Assembly (NCBI RefSeq): GCF_032118995.1
Contig: NC_092655.1
Coordinates: 14,332,406 to 14,396,405, forward strand
Reading direction: 5' to 3'
Source: Asterias amurensis
Lineage: Eukaryota; Echinodermata; Asteroidea; Forcipulatida; Asteriidae
DNA: 64,000 nucleotides
A program made the translations under genes and the position numbers. A model generated the notes under the pieces. It was given only the letters and a program-made list of their open reading frames with translations. It did no database searches and was not told where the DNA came from. The first letter of the stretch is position 1. Every line of letters starts with the position of its first letter. Positions 47,901 through 59,900 of this stretch are shown here, in pieces.

Positions 47901-50900
47901 CATGCTTTTCTAACATTGTGTATGTAGCTTTTTCGATAAGTTTTTTGTTGTTTTATTGTGCATTTATTTTTCAGTTTTTGTAAGCGCAGTGATATAGTTT
48001 TCTATGGGGAGCGTTTCTAAATACCCGTTTTTATTATTTTACTATTATTATTATTTCAAGAAACTTAAAGTTTGGAAAACAAAAATTCTGACAACTGTCA
48101 CACTGAGTCACCAGATGTAGAATGTCTATGGTCTCCTGCACAATAATAGTTGCCTTAAAAGTCAGCAGAGGGTAGATCCCAGCTCACCTTTTTATCGTGT
48201 AGGACCATCATATGAAGAACAGTGTTACCGTTGGTGTCTTGAGCGTTGATATCGGCGCCTTTAACCCAGAGAGAGCGGAAAACATGATCCAGATCCAGAC
48301 AAGCTGCAAATGTCAGAGGAGTCTCTCCCCAGTATGTCAACCTAGAAATCACCACATGAAGCATATTGATTTTGTTAAAGGGAAACATTTTGACACATCA
48401 GTACTTTGTATGTCTACTTGTTGTAAAGTAAAGATGTTAAATTTGCACCAGGGATAAAGAATATTCATTTTGGTTTTTACCCATCACCGATGTGTGTCAG
48501 CACTGTAAATGACTCAGTACTTACCCGAGTTCTGTGAAAAAACTTTTTGTAAGCAAACTGCTAACCATTAAACAGCTGGATCCATAGTAATGCAATAAGA
48601 CGTTTTGACTATACCAGTCTTTCTCAAAAGCATTTATTATATTAGTTTAAATTTGGGTTGAACAAAGAAACCCACAGTCTCTCCCCAGTTCGTCAATCTA
48701 AATCAACACATTAAGGCAACAGCATATTGATTTTGTTTGAGGGAAACATTTTGACAATTCAGTACTTTGTACATGTACGTCTACTTTTTGTAAGCAAACT
48801 GCTGACCAACAAACAGCTGGACCCATGGTAATGCAAAAGATAGTTAAGACGTTTTGACCAATACCAGAGTATAATTGTTATTGAGGAGTTTAATTTTGGT
48901 TTGAACGAAGACAAATTAACCCACAGTCTCTCACCAGTACACCAACCTAAATCAACACATTAAGGCAACAGCATATTGATTTTGTTTGAGGGAAACATTT
49001 TGACAATTCAGTACTTTGTACATGTTCGTCTACTTTTTGTAAGCAAACTGCTGACCAACAAACAGCTGGACCCATGGTAATGCAAAAGATAGTCAAGACG
49101 TTTTGACCAATACCAGAGTATAATTGTTATTGAGGAGTTTAATTTTGGTTTGAACGAAGACAAATTAACCCACAGTCTCTCACCAGTACACCAACCTAAA
49201 TCAACACATTAAGGCAACAGCATATTGATTTTGTTAAAGGGAAACATTTTGACAATTCAGTACTTATAAACTACGTCTACTTTTTGTTAGCAAACTGCTA
49301 ACCAACAAACAGCGGGACCCATGGTAATGCAAAAGATGACGTTTTGATCATACCAGAGTCTTTTTCGAGAGCATATATTATTTAGTATATTATTTATTTG
49401 ATTAATTTTGGGTTGAACAAAGAAAAATGAACCTACAGTTTCTCCCAAGTACGTCAACCTAAATCAACACATTAAGGAAACAGTTTACTGATTTTGTTCA
49501 AGGGAAACATGGGGATTTCACAAGCTTAGATGGATTTAAATAAGTGGGTTTTGAGAGCAGTTTTAAATAATAATAATAATAATAAATAATAATTGTGGCT
49601 TCTTATATAGCGCACATGTTCGTCACTCAGTGACGCTCCTGGCGCTGTAACATACAGTATTTCCTGCAAGTATTTTCATGTGGGACTACGTTTTGAATTA
49701 TGAGACCTAATTCTGATAGCACCATGTAATGTTTTACAATGTGCTGTGGCGCAATTTGCTGCCGATCGGACCAGGAACACCGGGGCGACCCCTTTTCTTT
49801 TCGATAAGTGCACTGGGTTCTTTTACATGCGTTACATAACACATGGGACCAACGGCTTAACGTCCCTTCCGAAGGACGAAGCAATGGTGAAGTGTCTTGC
49901 TTAAGGACACAAGTGTCACGGCTGGGGATTCGAACCCACACTCTGCTGATCAGAAACACCAGAGTTTGAATTCGGTGCTCTAACCGCTCGGCCACGACAC
50001 TTCCACGAGTCCCGTGTAGTGGAGGCACGGATACGCATGTGGGTGGAAGTGGCACGAAAACCATGCCAGTCTTGTGTGTAACCTACAAACGTCTGATCAT
50101 CTCGGGTTCCCACCTCCATGGCAGGGAAAAGAAGCTAGCACTTTAAAAGCAATCAAACATTCATGTACGAGACATATAGCCTATATAAACAAAGTAGCTT
50201 GAATAATAATTAAAAGTGGCAATGGCCAGCGGATCACAGATAATGGCCTGTATCAAGTATCAGATTTACAACTTGGTGTAATGCAAGATATAAACTAACT
50301 TTTATTCAGAACTTCATTTTTCATTAAACTCAATTGCTAAATTGACACCGACATCTGATAAGTAACACAACCACTTCTCCAGCAAATGAAATCGTCTATT
50401 TTTTAGTGTATGATTGGTGCCAAAGAGTATTAGGCCCCATAACCAAAAACAATTTTAATAGCTTCTTTAAAGGAACATTACAGAATTGGTTTTGCTAGCA
50501 AAACAGTTGCTGGCAGTGTAAGCACTTCATGTAATCCACCATATACATTAACTGACAAACCTGTAGAAGTTTGAGATCGATCGGCCATCTGGGCCACGAG
50601 AGAATAGTGAAAAACTGATTACAAATTTTGCATTGCATCGATGCCAAAACAGAAATGAATAAAACGCTCACTGAGCGATAAACTCCAAACGCGAAATTAT
50701 GTTATTTATTTCTCATTAAATATGAAATTTCAGACAGAAATATTTCAAGGGATGTTTTCTACTATCATCATCATTAGACCGTGTAAGTTTTATGTAAATC
50801 TGTGATCTTCACGATTTTTGTTTCTTACCAATTCTGTAACGTTCCTTTAAGGCTTGTGTAAACTCTAGCAAGGCAAACTCCACTAAAAAATCCAAAGACA

Positions 50901-53900
50901 ATCTCTCAGGAAGATGACAGGATGACAGATGAGTTTATAGACCAACAGGGGTCAATTTCACAAAGAGTTAGGACTAGTCCTAACTTAGGACTAGTCCTAA
51001 GAGATATACAAAATGTGTGGCTAGTCCTAAGATGAGACGAGTAACTCGTCTTAACTCGAGATAAAACCAGTCTTAACTCTTTGTGAAATCCACCCCAGGT
51101 CACTTTAGCCTAGTTAGACTGCAGGGGTGGATTCACAAAGAGTTAAGACTTGTCTTATCTTGAGTAAGGACGAGTTCCATGTACTCGTACTAACTTAGGA
51201 CTAGCCTTATGTGTTTAATAACTCCTAGGACTAGTCCGAAGTTAGGACTATCTTTGTGAAATCAACCCCAGGACTTGCAATCACAAGGTTGTTGGTTCGA
51301 ATCCTTCTAAGCTGACTGCTGATTCAACAATAACTACAATATCGCTTGTCCTCTCAGAGTTACTGAAGCACAATTTCTTGATAATTCATATTCAATCCAT
51401 AATCATATAGGCATTAAAGCAATGTTTTTATGAGAGGTATTGGATGTTGCTAGTTTGGCGTTTATATCCTCTTGTGGATGTTTGCCGAGTTCCCTTAGCG
51501 GGAAAATCATAAAGATAGACAAATATAGACCCACTTCAGTTGCATATAAACACTTGTATGATGCCACAAACTCAAACGGCAGCGCACTGAGTTCAAATGA
51601 AGACCGTTCACATTCTTTTTCTTCTTGCAAAAAAAAATTAATGGCCTGACGTTTCGACCCTAGCAGAGTCTTTCTCGAATGGCCTGACATTTCGACCCTA
51701 GCAGAGTCTTTCTTGAAGCCTTCGAGAAAGGCTCTGCTAGGGTCGAAACGTCAGGCCATTAACTATTTTTTTGCATTTACACCATCCATTTGGTTGGTTA
51801 GTTGTTTGCAGCAGCTAATTTTATTTTCTCTTTTTCTTCTTGCTACCTGTATGTAATGGTGCACGAATTGGGAAAGCTTTAATGACAGTGTCACCCTTTC
51901 CCCAAGGCCCAAATAGACCTTATGCATTGACGTCATCCAGCCGCCATCTTTAAGGTAAACCGTGACGAAACAATCGAAACGCACATACATTGGCCAATGA
52001 ACAACCTTCTTTTGACCTCAAGGCGTGGCGCCGTACTGAAATGTCGTCATGTGCATAAGGTCTATACTACCATGTGTTTGAAAACTTACCCTTCATAGTT
52101 GGTATTACTGTACAGGTTAAATGGTTCATGGTCCAGTGAGTCTACACACCAAGCTTTCTGGTCGTCCGGTCGAAAGAATCGGCCGTAACATCGGACATTC
52201 AAATCGGCTCCATTCTCAATCAGGAACTTGACCATACCAAAGTTCTCACTGACAATGGCTTTGTGTAGACAGGTTTCGCCTGAAATAAAACGATATGAAA
52301 ATCTAGTACTCTGTGGGTTTTACAGAATTATGAAGTGATCAAAAGTCCACTTTGTCGTATTCTTGATTAGCTAATGAGATTGTTCAAGTATGGAATGTTT
52401 TCCACTCTAATTCTTCTTGCTCTACAAGGTTACACACTGTATGGCCAATATAGATTTAAAATTCACGTTTAAAGTGCCGACATTCTGATGAGTTACAAAT
52501 GAAAGGTATTGACCCATTTCACCTGACGTCATCATCAGAATAATCTTGGATGCGCCATTTTGGTGGTCAATGTCAACGCGTGTTATTCAGAGAAGTGCGC
52601 ATTTTAGGCGACGCGGCGTTTACACGTAAACCTATTGACCACCAACATGGTGAGCGTGGCATCAGTCGCCGCATAAGACGCGCGTGCAAGGGGTCAATAT
52701 TATTAGATGATCATAAACAACATACCCCAAACAGTTGATGTTTCGATTGTCTTCACTTTTAAAATGCCACATTTAAAATTGTTGAGAAGTGCCTGATTTT
52801 GGTGCATCTTAATGAGAATATTCATAACTGTATTTATAAAGTATCTGGATGCAATACCTCCAATGACTTGACTTAGATAATAAGGATGTATTGGTGTTTT
52901 TTAGTTTTATAGCGTCGGTGATAAGAAGGCCTATTGACATTAAATTCACTTGACCAATAATCTTGGTTGCCCCAATTTTGTAGTCAATGTCCTTGCGTGT
53001 AACGCAGTGTATTGCGCATTTTAGGCAATGCTGCATTTTACGCACTCAGCAGATCATTACATGCAATTTGACTCCCAAAACGGTGAGCATGGTCGAGAGT
53101 AGGGCACGTGTGATGTTGGCGCATGAGGTCAAGTAATTCTATTTTTAGTACAAGTTGTTTCAAAGTCAAACAACAACTTGTGTTATAAAGCTGTTGTAAT
53201 TTTCAAGAACCAAGACAAAGATCAAAGCATAAGGAAGGGAGGCAAAAGGGGACACATCTTTTTCAAAAGTGTTGTGCTTAAAGGAACATTACAGAATTGG
53301 TTTTACTAGCAAAAAAGTTGCTGGCAGTGTAAGCATTTTATGTTATCCATATATACATAAACTGACAAACCTGTAGAAGTTTGAGATCGATCGACCATCT
53401 GGGTTACGACAGAATAGTGAAAAACCGATTAGAAATTTTGCATTGCATCGATGCCACAACAAAAACGAATAAAATGCTCACTGGGCAATAAACTCCAAAG
53501 GCGAAATTAGATTATTGATTTTTTCATCAAATATGAAATTTCAGACTGAAATATTTCAAGGGATGTTTTCTACTATCATCATCATTAGACTGTGTAAGTT
53601 TTGTCTAAATCTGTGATCTTCACGATTTTTGTTTCTTACCAATTCTGTATTGTTCCTTTAAAACAAAACGAAGAATTGATGAATAAACAGAAATGGGCCC
53701 CAAACACAACATTCACTCTTTGGACTTTACAAACGCAGTCAATGATGCCCACAATTAAAATGTCACACCAGTGTTCTCTACGCTCACATGTTCACATGTC
53801 ACACTTGGTTTAATTGCCTACTTCAACACCTCAAATTACACAGACAGTTTTTGCCCATTAGGTAATTAAGTCAATCAAATTTTGCGCTGTTCATCCCGTT

Positions 53901-56900
53901 CATTTGACGTATAATATTCTCATCACATATTTTCATTCTAAAAAACTCATTCACCCATAGTCTAACAGCTTGCCCTGTTTGTGGAAAGAGGAAAGCATGT
54001 GTCTAAATGCCAGACATCTAAATTATTCAAAATTATCCCAACATTGCTATAGCAACAGTCTGTGGCACATGAATACATGGTCTGTTATTAAGCAGCTCAA
54101 GGAGCATAAACCACTGCTGTGTATTCATTTAAAGGCAATGGACACTTTTGGTAATTACTCAACATTATAATTAGCATAAAACCTTACTTGGTGGCAAATG
54201 GGGAGAGGTTCATGGTATAAAACATTGTGATAAACAGCTCCCTCTGAATTGCCATAGTTTTCGTGAAAGAAGTAATTTTCCACGAATTTGATTTTGAGAC
54301 CTCAGATTTAGAACATCTAAACGCAAACAACTTCGTGTGGCAAAGGTGTTTTTTTCTTTCATTTTTGTCTCGCAAGTTCCATGACCGATTGAGCTTAAAT
54401 TTTCACAGGTTTGTGTTTTTTATGCTTATGTTGAGATACACCAACTGTGAAGGCTAGTCTTTGACAATTACCAATAATGTTTCATCTACATGTAAGCAAG
54501 AAACACATTGTGGAATATTAATTACAAAATCTAATCTTTCAGAAACTTCTCACCAAAATTTATGAATTGATTTATTTATTTGTCTATTTTAAAGGCAGGG
54601 TTTACTCTGATACTTCACAGAGGCATCAAAGCCGAATGCCTTAATGCCCCCCTGTTCATTGCTTTGGTGCCCTTTAAGTGCTTCAATAGTAAATTTACAA
54701 TGTCCTTTGACACGTAAAAATAATTTGGTGCCCTTGCCCTTTCAAACAAAATATATATATACAGGCCTCTATACTTGTTGGTAATTTGTCACAGACATCC
54801 TCACTTGGTAAATTTGGGAACCAAATGTTATGCAGTACAATGAAAATGATGACGTTTCCACTTTTCAGTTACCCCCTGGAGCTATAGATTTCAAGAATCC
54901 ATTGAAAACAGCATCGTCATCACTAAAGAAGTAGATCAAACAGCATGATTTAAAGGCATGGTATACTATTGGTAATTGTCAAAGACCAGTATCCCCACTT
55001 GGTGTATCCAAACTTTATGCAGAAAATACCAAACTTGTGAAAATTTCGACTTAATTTGTCATCGAAATAGCAAGAAAACAATGAAAGGAAACACACTTGT
55101 TGCATAGAATTGTTTGCTTTCAGATCCCTGAGAAATGGCTTCATGCTCACTTTTCTCAGTTTCTCTGGGTTCTTTTATGTGAGTTACACAACACACAGGA
55201 CCAACAGCTTTACGTCCCATCCAAACAACAAAGCATCATGGTTAAGTGTCTTGCTAAAGGACACATGTGTCACAACTGGGATTCGAACCCATACTTAGCC
55301 ACATCTTGCCACTGAATAAAATATACCCACAAAACTTTCCTTACCATAGTTCTCGCATCCGAGGATGAAGTCATTAATCATCTTAGGCCACGCCCTGATG
55401 AGTAGCTTAGCGATGTCAAAGTTGATTTCTCCATTTACGGGACTCATGAAGCATATATGAAGCAACGTCTCTCCTGAATAACCACGCCGATGAATGTCCC
55501 AACACACCTCTCTTTCAGCATCTATCAACCAAATAGTCATAAAGATATCCAATAAATAACCCACTTGCACCAATAGAATGGAAACAATGCAAAAATGAAG
55601 GGTTTGATATAGTTTGAAAGCCCACCCCCTTAACAAATAAATAAATAAATAAATATATAAATTGATTAAAATAATAATTATAATATTCATATAACAATTT
55701 CAAATTTAAAGGCACTGGACACTATTGGTAACTACTCAAAATAATAGCATAAAATCTTACTTGGTAACAAGTAATGGAGAGCTGTTGATAGTATAAAACA
55801 TTGTGAGAAACGGCTCCCTCTGAAGTAGCGTAGTATTCGAGAAAGAAGTAATTTCCCACAAGTTTGATTGGAGACCTCAGAATTAGATTTTGAGGTCTCA
55901 AGCATCTGAAAGCACACAACTTCGTGTGACAAGGGTGTTCTTTCTTCTCGCCTTTGACGACCAATTGAGTTCAAATTTTCACAGGTTTATTATTTTATGT
56001 ATAATTATGTTGAGAAACAGCAAGTGAGAAGTCTGGCCTTTGACAATACCAAGGTATCCAAGCTTTAATAAAATAAAAGTTCAATATATACAAAATACCT
56101 TTCTACTCAACATTTGAAGCATGTTGAAAGAACGGAACAGTAAATAATAAATTGCTTCCAAAATTCCATAGCTCATTCACAGTATGTTCTCCAATGTGCA
56201 CCATCTTTTTAAATTCCCAAAGTGGTCAATCAGTCAATCAATCAATGAACTGATCAATCAATCAATACACCAATCAACTAATCAATCAATATATATAAGT
56301 AATCAACATGATATCAGAATAAATTGGTCTCCAATGTTCAATCAATCAATCATTGAATGGACTCTGTAATTCTGTTTTTCGTCCTTGTCCACCATGCTTA
56401 ATTTGGACATTTCTTCAATCCCAGCTTCCGACCTGTTATCAGATATTTGTTGTCTATTACTGTAACAATTGAGTTTTCTATGTGTTTTTGTAAATACTGT
56501 ATAATTTGTGTTTAAATAAAGTATTTGCGTTGAAGTATTTGCTTTGAAAAGTAAAACAAAGTCAATCAATCAGTCAATCAATCAATCAATCATTCAATCA
56601 ATTGATCAATCAATCAATAAGTCAACCAACCAATCATACAATATCTCTTAAGTTAACAACATGATGAGAACGAATGTTCTCCAATGTTGCATCTTCTCTT
56701 TGAATCCCTAAAGTGGTGATGGCCTCACGCTTCGAGCAAAGTCTCTCTCACAGAGAGCAGTGGTGCTACTCCACTCTCTGCATGAATACCGCAGGTTATT
56801 TTGATTGGTAAGCTTTCCACTTGTTTCATTCCTTTAAAAAAACATTACAAAATTTGTAAAAAAATTTATACGATCACAGATATACATAATAATTTAATAA

Positions 56901-59900
56901 TTTATTATAATAACTTATTCATTTATATTGCGCCCATTCCATAAAATGTACACAAGCGCATAACAAAATAATTATAAAAACATTAAAATTTTATAACAGG
57001 AAAATATACAGCAATCCAAACAAATGAAAATACAAGGACCTTACAGAACAATCCGAAGTGTAAACAATTGCAAAACATTAAGACACAGTCTTATGATGAT
57101 GTTAGTAGAAAACATCCCTTGAAATATTTCTGTCTGAAATGTCATATTTGATGTTAAATAAAAAAAGTAAAAAATTCCCGTCTGGAGTTTATCGCTCACT
57201 GAGCGATTTCTTCTTCTTCTGCTTAATCAATGCCATGCAAACCGTATAATAATTTTTTCACTTATTTTCTTGTTTGGGTCACTTGATCTCAAGCTTCTAC
57301 AGATTTGTAAGTTTATGTACGTGTGTTTATATGGTGGATTACATAAGTGCTTACACTGCCAGCAACTGTTTCGTTAGCAAAAAACAATTCTGAGTTTTGG
57401 GGTTGAACAAAGAATTGACTAGAGTGAGATTCGAACCAACAACCTCCGGATAAACATGCTGAACCTCTAGCAACTGACCTATCTAGCCCTATGTTGGCGG
57501 TGTCCCTATTTTGTCAATATCTTTGTTTGGGGTTGCACAGTTCTGTAATGTTCCTTTAAATATCAATATGCTGCTCCTTTCTCTCTCCCTCTCTCTCTCT
57601 AAGTGAATGTAAATCTTGAGCCTAACCTGTCACCACCTTCATTCTTGTCTCGTATTGTGATAATCCTTGAGGCATCTCATCTTTTAATAATAACCAACCA
57701 TCCTCCTTGTCTTAGCATCCATGCCTAAAGGATTAAGATCAATGCTTCTTAGCCTTTTAAATTACTCAACAGTTTTCCCCTGTCCTCACTGCATCCATAA
57801 GCAACACTCTCATCCTGCCTTTATAAGACATTAAATGTTGTACAACGTTGTTTCTTAAAAGACTGCGCATTCCTTACAAATGATTTTATTTTCAGTATCA
57901 TACCTTTGTTTTTGTTTTAAACCTGGGCACAATTTCATCAAGCTGTTTCAGCAGATTGGAATTCTGCTTAGCAAATTTATAACACAACATGGTTTCTTAG
58001 AAGACTTTGCATTCCTTACAAATGATTTTTAAATGCAAAATTTACCTTTCTTTTTGGAGCATGGGTGCAATTGCATAAATCTGTTCAGCAGATTGAAATT
58101 ATGCTGAGCAAATTTCTTTGCTAAGCAAGAAATGATGGGGTACCAGTCACATCAATGGTATTTGTATTGTATTTTAGATGGTAACCCGATTTATGCTAAG
58201 AAAGAACTTTCTGTGCTTAGCAAGTTGTTTTATATTTCCATCCATCATGCTCGTCTTAGCATCCATGCCTAAAAGAAAAGATACATGCCTCTTTAGTCTT
58301 AGCCTTTTAAATTACTCAATAGTATTCACCCATCTCACTGCATCCATAAGAAACAACATCCTGCTTCTCATAAGACATTCAAGGTTGTATAACCATGGAG
58401 GAAGGAAGATAAGGAGCTCGAACGAATGGACTTCAAAAGTCGAACCCGTGGTACCGCGGTTGTTTAACAACACCTTGTAATCACCCACATACCTTACACA
58501 AACAATGGGCGACCTGGCGTTTGTGAATTTGCGCGTGCACACTTGGTTCTTCGCCAAACTATGGCGTCGTATGTCGTATGGATATAATAGAGGACAAACT
58601 ACTTTTTTGAGACGTAATAACATTTTTGGACGCTACTGTACACCTTAACGATTAACACAATTGAATACCAACCACCCTCGTGTGCCTATACCCAAATTTT
58701 GATCCACTATTGACCGGAAAGTCACAAAAAATGTAAAAATATGCCATGATGTTTCAGCGAAACACCACAAACGGTAAATGAAAACGTGTATTCACAATTC
58801 TTGTCTCCAATGATTCAACTTTACACGAAGGCAACGGTGCAGACCGGCGGTACCGCACGTTCTGTACAAAGAGATCTTATCCTGCTCGATAATCGGCCGT
58901 CCAGCTGGAGGTCTCCTATCTTTTTCCACTGGTCAGACAGGGGCATTGTCAGGGTATTATTAGAAGACTGTGCATTCCTTACAAATGTTTTTTTAAGGCA
59001 AAGTATACCTTTTTTTCAACCTGCGTACAATTTCATAAATCTGTTCAGCAGGTTGGAATTCTGCTTAGCAAATTGTGGGGTACCTGTCACAGCAACGGTT
59101 AACCTGATTTTTGCTAAGTAAGAACATTCTGTGCTTAGCAAGTTTTTTAATAATTCCATCCATCCTCTTTGTCTTAGCATCCATGCCTAAAGGTTTAAGA
59201 TCCATTCCTCTTTGCCTTTTAAATTACTCAATAGTAATCCCCCACCTCACTGCATCCATAAGCAACAGCACCCGCTTCTCACAAGACATTCAAGGTTGTA
59301 TAACATTGTTTCTTAGAAGACTGTGGATTCCTTATATGTTTTTATTTATTTATTTTTATTTAAAGGCAAAGTACAGATAAGATAAAATCTTTAGTTTTAG
59401 TTTAAGATTCTTTTAGTTTTGATTCTTCTCAACTTTTGGTACGAAGATTGGGGCATATCTCCTCAAAACCTGCTCAGCTGTTATTTTTATACTTCTTAAA
59501 TTTATGTGAAAATTATGACACAAAATGTAAACTATCCCAGTAAGACCAGTGTACTATCTTGCCTGCCAAAAGGCCCTAGAATGTACAAGGGCCACTCTTT
59601 TTGTAAACAAATATAATATGGTCAACAAACAAAATATTTGATTAATCAATTGTCAAATAATAAACAAAAAGGGAAACTGATGGGTAAATCATGTATATGT
59701 ATGCCAATAAGCCCTTTTGGGAGTCTGAAAACTATTTGTTTTTAACTTATTCTTTTCTTTGTCTTTAAAATGAAGGGAAGGTCATAATATAAACTCATAA
59801 TTTTCCCAATTTGTGTATGGGATTTTGAAATTGCTGATTGATGAGTTGTGTTAAAATTACAAATGTATATTGGACGCAGTGAGGCCTATCTATCCCGTTT

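Noticed and set aside
49627-50064. 145-aa minus-strand open frame
   Set aside because: It lies within an S2 SINE, and the same residues appear at other SINE copies.
58312-59121. Open frames of 100-111 aa in TRPV intron 1
   Set aside because: They cross the boundary between tandem units and the foreign insert, with no splice signals matching the TRPV frame.
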